Made by a program: the position numbers and the translations under genes | Part shown: positions 9,119-17,751 of the stretch, piece by piece | Numbering within the stretch: the first letter of the stretch is position 1 | How the letters are laid out: each line of letters opens with the position of its first letter | Notes under the pieces: model-generated | The model's database searches: none | Told to the model about the DNA's origin: nothing | The model's input: the letters and a program-made list of their open reading frames with translations, nothing else | Source of the DNA: Aurantiacibacter atlanticus | GTDB taxonomy: Bacteria > Pseudomonadota > Alphaproteobacteria > Sphingomonadales > Sphingomonadaceae | Length of the DNA stretch: 64,000 nucleotides | Assembly (NCBI RefSeq): GCF_001077815.2 | Contig: NZ_CP011310.1 | Location: forward strand, 434,001-498,000 | Direction: 5' to 3'

Positions 9119-9140
9119 GTGTATTGTTAGTATAATACAC
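9119..9140. promoter_or_regulatory. Inverted-repeat operator upstream of the DUF2807 gene
   Basis: GTGTATT and AATACAC form a perfect 7-bp inverted repeat around an 8-bp AT-rich centre. It lies 16 bp before the start codon and overlaps possible -10 hexamers (TATACT, TATTAT on the minus strand). The geometry fits a dimeric winged-helix repressor of the GntR/YtrA or PadR kind; that identity is a guess. Confidence 0.55.
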
Positions 9141-9218
9141 AGGGGGCCAGGGATGCAAAGTCGCCGGTCGGTTGCGCATGTTGGTTGATCGAGAGCAAGA
9201 TCATAGATGGCAGACACG

Positions 9219-9252
9219 AAAAAGGGCCGCCCGCACGCTGCGAACGGCCCTT
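9219..9252 (-). terminator. Rho-independent terminator of carD
   Basis: Minus-strand hairpin with AAGGGCCG and CGGCCCTT as 8-bp arms, followed in the minus direction by a run of five T. It lies 31 bp after the carD stop and also insulates the DUF2807 promoter from carD transcription. Confidence 0.85.
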
Positions 9253-9282
9253 CTGTAGTGTTGAGGCCCGATTAGGCCACGC

Positions 9283-9816
9283 TCAGTCTTCTTCGGGATT
9301 CTCGTAATATTGCGGCGCATGCTCCTTCAGAACATCGAGAATCTTTTCCAGCGCAGTCGGCTCATCAGTCTTTTCCATTGCCGCCAGCTCACGGGCGAGA
9401 CGGCTGGAAGCTGCCTCGAAAATCTGGCGTTCGGAATAGCTTTGTTCGGGCTGGTCCTCCGGGCGGAACAGATCACGTGTTACCTCGGCAATCGACACAA
9501 GATCGCCGGAATTGATCTTGGCTTCATATTCCTGTGCACGACGGCTCCACATGGTGCGCTTGACCTTGGGTTTGCCCTTCAGGGTTTCCATCGCTTCCTT
9601 CAGCGTTTTGTCACTGGAAAGCTTGCGCATGCCGATGCTTTCGACCTTGTTGGTCGGTACGCGAAGAGTCATGCGCTCTTTTTCAAAACGGAGCACGTAA
9701 AGTTCCAGCTGCATGCCGGCGATTTCTTCGTTCTGCAGCTCGATAACACGGCCAACGCCATGCTTGGGGTAGACGACATAATCGCCAACTTCAAAAGCGG
9801 TCGCTTCAGCGGCCAT
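9283..9816 (-). CDS. carD: CarD/CdnL family RNA polymerase-binding regulator
   Basis: Global transcription factor that binds the RNA polymerase beta subunit through an N-terminal Tudor-like domain and stabilises open promoter complexes, especially at rRNA and growth genes. The 177 residues start with FEVGDYVVYPKHGVGRV, the diagnostic RNAP-interacting motif. A helical DNA-binding C-terminal domain has KRTMWSRRAQEYEAKINSG. The start has AAAGGA 6 bases upstream. It lies downstream of the fdxA gene group, as in many alphaproteobacteria, and has its own terminator. Confidence 0.93.
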   Translation of the reverse strand: MAAEATAFEVGDYVVYPKHGVGRVIELQNEEIAGMQLELYVLRFEKERMTLRVPTNKVESIGMRKLSSDKTLKEAMETLKGKPKVKRTMWSRRAQEYEAKINSGDLVSIAEVTRDLFRPEDQPEQSYSERQIFEAASSRLARELAAMEKTDEPTALEKILDVLKEHAPQYYENPEED

Positions 9817-10030
9817 AAAGAATCCTTTCGTTCACAAACCCCTGTGCCGCATGACAAAAGCATTCCGCCCGCTGTATAACAGCAGCTCGAAACCTATGCC
9901 TGTTGGGAAACAGCGACCTGCCTTTCTACCAATCTGCTGCCTATCGTGAGGCGAACAGTTGTGTAAGTATATAACAGATTCGTGACACAAATGCCACCCG
10001 AGAAACTATTGGGCAACCTTCGCGCTTGGC
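9817..10030. other. Intergenic region upstream of carD
   Basis: 214 bp between the yihY-like stop and the carD start. It is AT-richer than its surroundings (for example around 9960-9990) and should hold the carD promoter on the minus strand. I cannot pick a convincing -35/-10 pair and see no RNA gene or repeat in it. Confidence 0.5.
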
Positions 10031-10852
10031 CTAGGGATTTTCTTGCGCGCGCGCTGCAGCAAATTCCGCTCCCAGCAGAAGCACGTAAGCGGAGAGAAAA
10101 AGCCATGTCAGCAAGACGATGACTGCACCGAGCGAACCATATGTTGCGTTGTAATCGCTGAAATTGGCCACATACCAACCGAAAAGTGCTGTCAAAAGCA
10201 CGATGCCCATCCCGGCGAACATGGCTCCGGGGAAAACTGCCGCCCATTGCGGTTCCTGTGATGGCGGCGCGCGGCGGTATAGCAGGGCAGCACCGATTGT
10301 TCCGCCAGTAGCCAGAATGGCGTAACTGGCAATCTGTGCGAGCAATTGTTCGGCACCGGAAATTCCCGGCACAAGGTCGGCCAATGCGGCGGTAACGGTC
10401 ATCGCCAGCGCCACCATTCCCACACCGGCAAGGCCGGCAAGTGTCACCGCCAGTGCGACAATGTTAGATCGCAGCATGCTGCGTCTTTCGGTGTCGTTAA
10501 ATGCCATGGAAACTGCCGTGACGATAGCAGCGGAAGCATTGCGTGCGCCGAACAGGGCAACAGCCAGCGAAATCAACAGGCCAACGCCCTTTGCCGAACC
10601 TGAGGTCTGCACAACAGCCTGCAATTGTTCTGCAATCAGTTCAGCGGCGGAGGCGGGCAGGCTTTGCGCCATTGCGGCGATGTGGCGTGCGACTGCCTCC
10701 GGTTCGGCCAGCAGTCCGTAACCCAGCACTGCGGCAGCCAGTAATGGCATGATCGCCAGAAAAACATAATAGGCGACCCCTGCAGCAAGGATCGAGATAT
10801 TGTCTTTGCCGGATGCCGCAAAGCCGCGTTTAATCGTATCAAGAATGCCCAT
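10031..10852 (-). CDS. YihY/BrkB family inner-membrane protein (first of two)
   Basis: 273 residues with about six membrane segments and the YihY pattern near the start (DNISILAAGVAYYVFLAIMP) and end (NATYGSLGAVIVLLTWLFLSAYVLLLGAEF). The family was once called ribonuclease BN, but it is not a nuclease; its function is unknown, with flippase or transport roles suggested. It is the fourth gene of a same-strand row helicase-S4-fdxA-yihY-carD, 59 bp after fdxA. A second, longer paralogue lies at 42143-43174. Confidence 0.88.
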   Translation of the reverse strand: MGILDTIKRGFAASGKDNISILAAGVAYYVFLAIMPLLAAAVLGYGLLAEPEAVARHIAAMAQSLPASAAELIAEQLQAVVQTSGSAKGVGLLISLAVALFGARNASAAIVTAVSMAFNDTERRSMLRSNIVALAVTLAGLAGVGMVALAMTVTAALADLVPGISGAEQLLAQIASYAILATGGTIGAALLYRRAPPSQEPQWAAVFPGAMFAGMGIVLLTALFGWYVANFSDYNATYGSLGAVIVLLTWLFLSAYVLLLGAEFAAARAQENP

Positions 10853-10911
10853 GACAGCCCAACGCTCCGCAGGCCCTGCGGTTCAACGAGGGGAGACGTT
10901 ATTGCGTCAGA

Positions 10912-11250
10912 TCAATCGCCTTCGCCGGGTTCTGCGGTGAAGAATTTTTCAAACTTTCCTTCTTCGCCCTTATGCTCATCAGCATCGGCCGGCGGGTCTT
11001 TCTTCTCTGTGATATTGGGCCATTCCGCTGAAAACTTGGTATTCAGCTCAAGCCATTTTTCCAGATCGCTTTCGGTATCGGGCAAGATGGCTTCGGCGGG
11101 GCATTCCGGCTCACACACGCCGCAATCGATGCATTCGGACGGGTTGATGACGAGCATGTTCTCGCCCTCATAGAAACAATCCACGGGACACACCTCGACG
11201 CAGTCAGTATATTTGCATTTAATGCAGGCGTCGGTAACGACATAAGTCAT
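10912..11250 (-). CDS. fdxA: FdxA, 7Fe ferredoxin
   Basis: Small cytoplasmic electron carrier of 112 residues. The N-terminal half holds two cluster-binding segments: [18 protein letters not shown] and [16 protein letters not shown]. The spacing is that of the Azotobacter ferredoxin I family with one [3Fe-4S] and one [4Fe-4S] cluster. The acidic C-terminal extension is usual in alphaproteobacterial FdxA. It lies 57 bp after the S4 protein gene. The redox partner is unknown. Confidence 0.95.
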   Translation of the reverse strand: MTYVVTDACIKCKYTDCVEVCPVDCFYEGENMLVINPSECIDCGVCEPECPAEAILPDTESDLEKWLELNTKFSAEWPNITEKKDPPADADEHKGEEGKFEKFFTAEPGEGD

Positions 11251-11307
11251 GGTGGCGTAGGTCCCTTTCTGTTGCTTGCTGTCCCTATGGCGATTGGAGC
11301 GCCAGCG

Positions 11308-11577
11308 TCAAGTTCCGGCGCCTGCGATACCTGCCAAGTTGTGGTAGTGCGTGCGCGCCTCGCCGGCAGGTCCACGCCTTTCGGGAAGCGCATCAATCGA
11401 GATAATCTGCACCCCTCTGCCGATCGGCAGGGTGAGGACATCACCTGCCGCAACCGGTCGATCATTGCGCGTTACTCTCTCTCCATTGCAGCGGATATGC
11501 CCTTCACCGATCCATCTTTGTGCAAATCTGCGGCTTTTTGCAAAGCGTAGACGGCACAGCAACAGATCGATTCGCAT
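11308..11577 (-). CDS. S4-domain RNA-binding protein (Hsp15-like)
   Basis: 89 residues beginning MRIDLLLCRLRFAKSR, the typical opening of short S4 proteins of the Hsp15/YrfH type that bind ribosomal RNA or stalled 50S particles. The S4 core (about 1-60) includes EGHIRCNGERVTRNDRPVAAGD. The start codon is one base after the stop of the helicase gene, so the two are almost certainly co-translated. This pairing suggests a shared RNA-related job. The exact role (50S rescue or another RNA target) is not shown by the sequence. Confidence 0.88.
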   Translation of the reverse strand: MRIDLLLCRLRFAKSRRFAQRWIGEGHIRCNGERVTRNDRPVAAGDVLTLPIGRGVQIISIDALPERRGPAGEARTHYHNLAGIAGAGT

Positions 11578-11578
11578 T

Positions 11579-14284
11579 TCAGCCTTTCAGCAAGTCCGCC
11601 AAACCGGCCAGCGCCTTTCCGGTTGCGGGCTGGTTCGTCGGCTGGCGAGAGCTGCCCCTGTCGGATTCTTCCTGAGGTTTGCCGGATGCTTTGCCACTGC
11701 CGGCGTTCCTGCCCTTGCCCTGCTTGTTGTTGCGCGGAGGACGCGAGGTTGCCAGCCTGTCCTTGCGCGGGGCCCGCCATGTCCAAGGTATGGGGCGCGG
11801 TGGGCCGAGCATTTTTTCTGCCATCTCGACAGGCTGGCCCTGTCTGAATCCGGCATCCTTCATCAGGCTGCGAAAATTCTCGGCGCTCAGCCCCATGCTG
11901 GTGGCCAGCGCGACATTGACCGGGAAGCCCCGCGCACCTGCATCATCCGTCGACCGTGCGCGCAGCTCATGTGCGGCGCGAAACAGCTTTTCGGCCATGT
12001 CCACGCGGATCGCCTGCTGGCCGGCTCGCCGATAACCGGCGGGCAAATTCTTCGCCCCGTCGATCACGGCTTCCATCTGCTCGCGCACCTCGCGCCCGTC
12101 TATGCCAAGGTCGCGCAGAAGCCGGCGCGGGCCAGGTTTGAGCAATGCGGGCATGAACACATCGAGCGAACCGATGGTGACGCCGAGGCGGCGCAGGAAG
12201 GGCCGCTTTTCCTTGGGGACATGCGCCAGACCGGCATCCTCGCGTCGCACGGAGCCATTGCGGTCTGCCAGCGTAAGCAGCAGGGCCCGCACCTCTGTTC
12301 CGGCCTCCGGGTCTTCCGCCGCCTCTCCCAGTTTGCGGAGCGGGGCGAGCGGGGCAAGCTGCTGATCAAGCCAGAGCTGCAACGCTTCCTGCAGCCGCGA
12401 TTTATGCACCGGTTCCATCTGGCCAAGCTCTTTTGCCACTACAAGCCGCGGAGTTGCTGCAGATTTGCCCTTTTCCAACGTAGCCACGATCTGATCGCCG
12501 CGGCGGACCGCGCCATTTGCGATGCGCAATTCGCCCAATTCATCCGCAATCAGCTTTTGCGCCTTTTGCGCCAGCAGGGCGGACATATGGCGTTCCGCCG
12601 CAGCCAGCATCAGCTTGCGATCTTCCTGGCTGGCATCAGCATCGACCACGAATCGAAAGCCTTCCAGGTGACCGATCGCCTGCCCTTCGACCGTGACCTG
12701 TCCATCATCTTCAAGTTGTACGCGCAAAAGCCCAGCATCCTTTCCCATTCCGCGCATCAATACAGCGGTTCTGCGATTGACGAAACGTTCGGTGAGCCTT
12801 TGGTGCAGTGCATCGGACAATTTTGCCTCTGCAGCGCGTGCCCGCTCCGCCATTTCATCGCGTGCCAGCACCCAATCGGGCCGCTGGCAGATATAGGCCC
12901 AACTGCGAATCGCCATAAGCCGACCCTGCAATGTGTCGATGTCGCCTGCGGTCTTGCCCAATTCGGAAATGCGCGCAGCCACGTAATCAGCCCCGATATG
13001 CCCAACCTGTAAATCGCTCCACAACCGGGCGACGAAGCGGGCATGGGCCTCCGCGCCAAGCTGGCGGAAATCGGGAAGCTGGCACGCTTCCCAAAACCGG
13101 CGCACCTGACGGGCCGAGGTGAGCGATTGCGTGATGCCATCCTGTTCGGCAAGGCGTCGCAGCACGGCAAGATCTATGGCCTCGGGCGCTGCTGCAAGCC
13201 CATCTTGCTGCGGGCGCGCTTCAAGATCGCCAATCAACACATTGAGCGTGTCGGAACGCGGGTCTGGTTCACGCCAAAACAGCTTGGTAACAGGAGCGAA
13301 GCGGTGTTGCTCAATCGCAAAGACTTCCTCCTCGGTGAATTCAAGCGGTGCGCCCGAGCCGCGTCTGCCACCGCCGCCGGATAGCGTGCCGAAAGTGCCA
13401 TCGGTCTGATGGCGGCCGGCGCGGCCTGCGATCTGCGCCATTTCCGCAGGGGTCAACCGGCGCTGGCGCACCCCGTCAAACTTGGACAGTGCCGCAAAGG
13501 CAACATGATGAAGATCGAGGTTGAGGCCCATGCCTATGGCATCGGTCGCAACGATATAGTCCACTTCACCAGATTGGAACAATTCAACCTGCCGATTGCG
13601 CGTTTGTGGTGATAAAGAGCCCATAACCACGGCCGCTCCGCCACGGAAGCGGCGGAGAAGTTCCGCCACCTGATAAACCTGTTCGATTGAAAAGGCGACG
13701 ATGGCGGAGCGAGGCGGCAGCCGGGAAAGTTTGGTTGATCCGACATGTGACAAGGTAGAGAAACGCGGTCGCTCCTCCACCTCAATACCGGGGATCAGCT
13801 TGCGCACCATTGGCTCCAGCGTGGCTGATCCCAACAGCATGGTTTCTTCACGTCCGCGAGTGTTGAGCAGCCGGTCCGTAAAGATATGTCCGCGCTCCCG
13901 GTCTGCCGCGAGCTGCGCTTCGTCAAGCGCCAGGAATGCTTTTGCATCCGGCCCTCTTCCGCGCGGCATAGCCTCTGCAGTGCACAGATAGTAACGCGCG
14001 CCGGGCGGCTCTATCCGCTCCTCTCCGGTGATGAGGGCGCAAGCATCATCACCCTTGATGGCGCGCACCTTGTCATACACCTCGCGCGCCAGCAGCCGAA
14101 GTGGGAAGCCAATCGCGCCGCTCGAATGGCCGCACATACGCTCAATCGCGAGATGGGTCTTGCCGGTATTCGTCGGGCCGAGGACGGCCCGAATCCGGCT
14201 ATCGTTGAAACGGGTGGTCACGATGCAAAGATCATGGCCCTTCGATGCCTGTCGCGCAACCACCCGACAAGCCCAACAAGTCAT
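11579..14284 (-). CDS. SUV3-like DEXH-box RNA/DNA helicase
   Basis: About 901 residues from the ATG at 14284; a GTG at 14221 just before the conserved RFNDSRIRAVLGPTNTGKT is an equally plausible start, and the ORF upstream to 14443 is not conserved-looking. Walker A is GPTNTGKTHLA, motif II is ALDEAQLA, and motifs V and VI are ATDAIGMGLNL and QIAGRAGR. This is the mitochondrial SUV3/bacterial homologue family of RNA helicases. The C-terminus is basic and Gly/Ser/Gln-rich (about the last 70 residues), probably an RNA-binding tail. It is followed directly by the S4 gene. Confidence 0.9.
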   Translation of the reverse strand: MTCWACRVVARQASKGHDLCIVTTRFNDSRIRAVLGPTNTGKTHLAIERMCGHSSGAIGFPLRLLAREVYDKVRAIKGDDACALITGEERIEPPGARYYLCTAEAMPRGRGPDAKAFLALDEAQLAADRERGHIFTDRLLNTRGREETMLLGSATLEPMVRKLIPGIEVEERPRFSTLSHVGSTKLSRLPPRSAIVAFSIEQVYQVAELLRRFRGGAAVVMGSLSPQTRNRQVELFQSGEVDYIVATDAIGMGLNLDLHHVAFAALSKFDGVRQRRLTPAEMAQIAGRAGRHQTDGTFGTLSGGGGRRGSGAPLEFTEEEVFAIEQHRFAPVTKLFWREPDPRSDTLNVLIGDLEARPQQDGLAAAPEAIDLAVLRRLAEQDGITQSLTSARQVRRFWEACQLPDFRQLGAEAHARFVARLWSDLQVGHIGADYVAARISELGKTAGDIDTLQGRLMAIRSWAYICQRPDWVLARDEMAERARAAEAKLSDALHQRLTERFVNRRTAVLMRGMGKDAGLLRVQLEDDGQVTVEGQAIGHLEGFRFVVDADASQEDRKLMLAAAERHMSALLAQKAQKLIADELGELRIANGAVRRGDQIVATLEKGKSAATPRLVVAKELGQMEPVHKSRLQEALQLWLDQQLAPLAPLRKLGEAAEDPEAGTEVRALLLTLADRNGSVRREDAGLAHVPKEKRPFLRRLGVTIGSLDVFMPALLKPGPRRLLRDLGIDGREVREQMEAVIDGAKNLPAGYRRAGQQAIRVDMAEKLFRAAHELRARSTDDAGARGFPVNVALATSMGLSAENFRSLMKDAGFRQGQPVEMAEKMLGPPRPIPWTWRAPRKDRLATSRPPRNNKQGKGRNAGSGKASGKPQEESDRGSSRQPTNQPATGKALAGLADLLKG

Positions 14285-14426
14285 CGCGCGCAGGACTCGG
14301 CTGGTCGACGTTAAGCGCAAATTTACTTTAAGAGTGCAGGAATACAGGCAATTACGCTGGCCAGGGCCGGGTTGCACGGCATCCCATTTGAGGGATGCGA
14401 TTCGCGCGACCACAAGGAGGGCGCGC

Positions 14427-16109
14427 TTGTCCAAGGATCGCAAAAGCGAAGGTGAAAACCAGACGGGGGAAGATTGTTCTCCCGCCGAACTTTCGCTCGC
14501 TCATGCGATTGATGAACATGGCAGACCGCTGGAACGGCCGGGCGCAGATCAGACCGGTAAAGATCAGTCGGGTGAGAAGCGGGCGAAGCATGTGTCGCGC
14601 CGCCGCATCTCTCGCACCAGTTCTTTCACCAGTCGGTATGGTGAATGGCGTTCGCGCGCATCTTCTGCATTTACTTCTGCCGATCTTGCCCCAGACCTTG
14701 CCCGGGATATCGGATCAAGACGCTGGCTTCGCGGTGTTGCCACGCTGATTGGCCTGTCTGCTGTCGCCGCTGCCGGTTGGCCGGGCTTTTCGCCGGTAGA
14801 AGCAGCCCCCGCAATGCGGATCGAAGACCGTGTGCGGGATGAATTTCGCAGCCAGATGATCATGCCGCTGGCGCTTGGTGCAGATAGTGGCAGACACATG
14901 GGCGCTACCTTCGCCGTGGCGGAACTGGAAAGCGCACCCGAACGCCCGCGGCTCGATCTTGTGGCAACGCTGACATCGGGCGACGGGTTCGATCGCATGC
15001 TGCGCCGCGCGGGCGTGGGAACTGCTGAAGCGACGCAGATCGCCCGCATGATTGAGGCAACATTGCCCATGTCCGATATTGCGCCCGGCACGCAGGTCGA
15101 TATCACGCTGGGACGGCGCTCATCTGCGGATGAACCGCGCCCTGTCGATGCATTGTCATTCCGTGCCCGCTTTGACCTGCAATTGGCTGTCGAGCGGCGC
15201 GATGGCAGGCTCGTCCTCGACCCGCGGCCAATCATGGTCGACGCAACGCCGCTGCGCGTGCGCGGCGCCGTGGGTGAGGGCCTCTACCGTTCCGCCCGCG
15301 CATTAGGCGCCCCGCCGAGCGGGGTGCAGCAATTCTTGCGCATGATCGGCCGCGAAGTGGACCTTGACGGTGAAATTGGCGCGACTGACGAATTTGACAT
15401 GATCATCGATTACCGCCGGGCCGCCACCGGCGAAATCGAAGTGGGCGACCTTCTGTATGCCGCCGTCATCCGAGATAACCGTCCGCGCGTTCAACTTATG
15501 CGGTTTGGCCGCAAGGGCGAATTTTACGATGCTTCTGGAGAAGGCACGATGCGTGAAGGTCTGGTTGCACCCGTACCCGGCCGAGTCACTTCGCGATACG
15601 GCATGCGCCGCCATCCGATCCTGGGGTATCGGCGGATTCACTCGGGCCTTGATTTTCGCGCTCGCCACGGCACGCCAATCTATGCTGCCACCGAAGGCAC
15701 CGTCAATTTCGCCGGACGTAACGGGGGTTATGGCAATTTCGTGCGCATTCGGCACGGTGGCGGATTGGCGACGGGCTATGCCCATATGAGCCGCATATCG
15801 GTGCGCAATGGCGAAAATGTCCGGCGCGGGCAGGTAATCGGCTATGTCGGTTCCACCGGTCTTTCAACCGGGCCGCACCTGCATTATGAAATGTATCGCA
15901 ATGGCCAGAAGATCGATCCGGCCAGCGTCCGGTTTGTGACCCGCGCACAGCTATCGGGCTCCCAGCTTGCCAACTTCCGTGAACAGCTGGTGCGCCTGCA
16001 AATGGTAAAGCCGGGTGAGGCGCTATCCGATCTGGCCCCTGACCCATCCATCGCAGAAGATCCCGTGCGCGAAATTGACAGGATCGAAAACCGTCGCCGC
16101 GTCGACTGA
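14427..16109 (+). CDS. Membrane-anchored LytM/M23 peptidoglycan endopeptidase
   Basis: 560 residues from a TTG at 14427 preceded by AAGGAGG 7 bases upstream, better than any upstream start. Order: a charged, Arg/Ser-rich cytoplasmic N-terminus (1-100), one membrane segment (about 103-120), a long periplasmic region, then the M23 domain (about 380-500). The zinc motifs HSGLDF and GPHLHYEM are intact, so it should be an active metallo-endopeptidase cutting peptidoglycan cross-links. It is divergent from the helicase gene and 63 bp before hemB. Confidence 0.9.
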   Translation: MSKDRKSEGENQTGEDCSPAELSLAHAIDEHGRPLERPGADQTGKDQSGEKRAKHVSRRRISRTSSFTSRYGEWRSRASSAFTSADLAPDLARDIGSRRWLRGVATLIGLSAVAAAGWPGFSPVEAAPAMRIEDRVRDEFRSQMIMPLALGADSGRHMGATFAVAELESAPERPRLDLVATLTSGDGFDRMLRRAGVGTAEATQIARMIEATLPMSDIAPGTQVDITLGRRSSADEPRPVDALSFRARFDLQLAVERRDGRLVLDPRPIMVDATPLRVRGAVGEGLYRSARALGAPPSGVQQFLRMIGREVDLDGEIGATDEFDMIIDYRRAATGEIEVGDLLYAAVIRDNRPRVQLMRFGRKGEFYDASGEGTMREGLVAPVPGRVTSRYGMRRHPILGYRRIHSGLDFRARHGTPIYAATEGTVNFAGRNGGYGNFVRIRHGGGLATGYAHMSRISVRNGENVRRGQVIGYVGSTGLSTGPHLHYEMYRNGQKIDPASVRFVTRAQLSGSQLANFREQLVRLQMVKPGEALSDLAPDPSIAEDPVREIDRIENRRRVD

Positions 16110-16172
16110 TCAAAGCGCGCTGCGGCAGCGTATTCTTGCCCGATTCCCGCTTTTGCGGCAAGGCATCCCGCC

Positions 16173-17168
16173 ATGAGCAGAAGCTATCCCAACACACGTT
16201 TGCGACGCAGCCGGGCAAGTGCCTGGAGCCGTGCAATGGTCCGCGAAAACGTCCTGACGCCTGCGGATCTCATCTGGCCGTTATTCGTGACGGATGGCAA
16301 GGGCGTGGAGGATCCAGTTGCAAGCCTGCCCGGCGTATCACGCTGGTCTGTCGATAATATCGCGGCTCGCGCGAAAGAGGCGGTTCAACTTGGCATTCCG
16401 TGCATCGCGCTTTTTCCACAGACACAGCTCAATCTGCGCAGTGAGGACGGGGCAGAAGCGCTCAATCCCGACAATCTCATATGTCGCGCTGTCCGTGCGG
16501 TGAAGGATGCGTGCGGTGATGATATCGGTGTGCTGACCGATGTCGCGCTCGATCCCTATACCAGTCACGGGCAGGATGGGTTGGTCAATGCCGCAGGATA
16601 TGTCGTCAATGATGATACTGTCGCTGTTCTCGTCGATCAGGCGATCAACCAGGCGGAAGCGGGTGCCGATATCATCGCCCCTTCGGATATGATGGATGGG
16701 CGCGTGCACGCCATTCGCATGGCGATGGAAATGAACGGCCATCCCAACATGCAGATCATGGCCTATGCTGCCAAATATGCCTCCGCCTTTTATGGCCCGT
16801 TTCGCGATGCTGTGGGTTCGGGCGGAAGGCTGGTGGGCGATAAGAAGACCTATCAGATGGACCCGGCCAATGGAGATGAAGCGCTGGCAGAAGTCGCGCT
16901 CGACATTGCAGAGGGGGCGGACAGCGTGATGGTTAAGCCTGGGCTCGCCTATCTCGATATCATCTGGCGCGTGAGGCAGCGTTTCGAAGTGCCGGTTTAT
17001 GCATACCAGGTCAGCGGCGAATATGCGCTTTTGGAAGCAGGCGCGACGGCAGGCGCCGGAGACCGCGACGCCTTGCTGATGGAGAAGCTGATCGCCTTCA
17101 AGCGCGCCGGATGCAGCGGTATTCTGACCTATCACGCACCGGTGGCAGCACGCCTGCTCAATGGCTGA
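16173..17168 (+). CDS. hemB: HemB, delta-aminolevulinic acid dehydratase (porphobilinogen synthase)
   Basis: Condenses two 5-aminolevulinate molecules into porphobilinogen, the second committed step of tetrapyrrole synthesis. The 331 residues carry the catalytic lysines in MAYAAKYASAFYGPFRD and SVMVKPGLAYLD. The metal site region reads DVALDPYTSHGQDG, without the cysteines of Zn-dependent enzymes, so this is the Mg-type. The last 8 nt overlap the start of the next gene (ATGGCTGA), so the acetyltransferase is probably translated by re-initiation. Confidence 0.97.
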   Translation: MSRSYPNTRLRRSRASAWSRAMVRENVLTPADLIWPLFVTDGKGVEDPVASLPGVSRWSVDNIAARAKEAVQLGIPCIALFPQTQLNLRSEDGAEALNPDNLICRAVRAVKDACGDDIGVLTDVALDPYTSHGQDGLVNAAGYVVNDDTVAVLVDQAINQAEAGADIIAPSDMMDGRVHAIRMAMEMNGHPNMQIMAYAAKYASAFYGPFRDAVGSGGRLVGDKKTYQMDPANGDEALAEVALDIAEGADSVMVKPGLAYLDIIWRVRQRFEVPVYAYQVSGEYALLEAGATAGAGDRDALLMEKLIAFKRAGCSGILTYHAPVAARLLNG

Positions 17169-17751
17169 AGGCAATAGACCTTTTCGGTTTGAGACCTCTC
17201 GATTGATCCTGCGCGACTGGCGCGAGGAAGATTGGCCCCTTTTCTGGGAATTGACCAATACCAATGCGGTGATGCGCTGGTTGGGTGATGAGACTGACGA
17301 GGACATTCGCACCGCCGCGCGCCAGCGGATCCAAGGGTATCGGCAGAGGCACGGCCACACATTCTGGCTGCTTGAGCGCAAGCCTGATGGCGGGCACCTC
17401 TCAGGTGAAGTACTGGGGTTTTGTGGGCTTAAGCGATCAAATGCTGAGGGCGAGCGCGTCGAAGGCATGATGGAGATCGGCTGGCGTCTGCGCGAAGATG
17501 CCTGGGGTCACGGTTACGCGAAAGAAGCCGCAATCGCATCGCTCGACATCGGCTTTGACCGCTTCAAAGCGGACGAAATTGTTGCGCTGACAGTTCAGGG
17601 CAATGAGGCAAGCTGGGGATTGATGAAAAGGCTGGGCATGGATCGGCGTAGCGACCTTGATTACGCCAATACTGATTTCGATCCGGGAAGTGGTATAATC
17701 ATTGTTTACGCGATCACGCGCGAGAAGTGGCAAGGGCAAGGCCGTGACTGA
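17161..17751 (+). CDS. GNAT family N-acetyltransferase (RimJ/RimL type)
   Basis: 196 residues. The N-terminus FRFETSRLILRDWREEDW and the acetyl-CoA binding region WRLREDAWGHGYAKEA are typical of RimJ/RimL-like GNAT enzymes, which often acetylate protein N-termini or small molecules. The acceptor is unknown. It overlaps hemB by 8 nt and the next gene by another 8 nt (GTGACTGA), making a very tight operon. Confidence 0.9.
   Translation: MAEGNRPFRFETSRLILRDWREEDWPLFWELTNTNAVMRWLGDETDEDIRTAARQRIQGYRQRHGHTFWLLERKPDGGHLSGEVLGFCGLKRSNAEGERVEGMMEIGWRLREDAWGHGYAKEAAIASLDIGFDRFKADEIVALTVQGNEASWGLMKRLGMDRRSDLDYANTDFDPGSGIIIVYAITREKWQGQGRD

Noticed and set aside
9470..9485. CACGTG core in carD
   Set aside because: Flanks are not TGTT/AACA, so it is not a parS site.
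11351..13012. 553-codon plus-strand open frame
   Set aside because: It lies antisense to the SUV3-like helicase gene, has biased low-complexity composition, and shows no motif. It is a shadow of a GC-rich gene.
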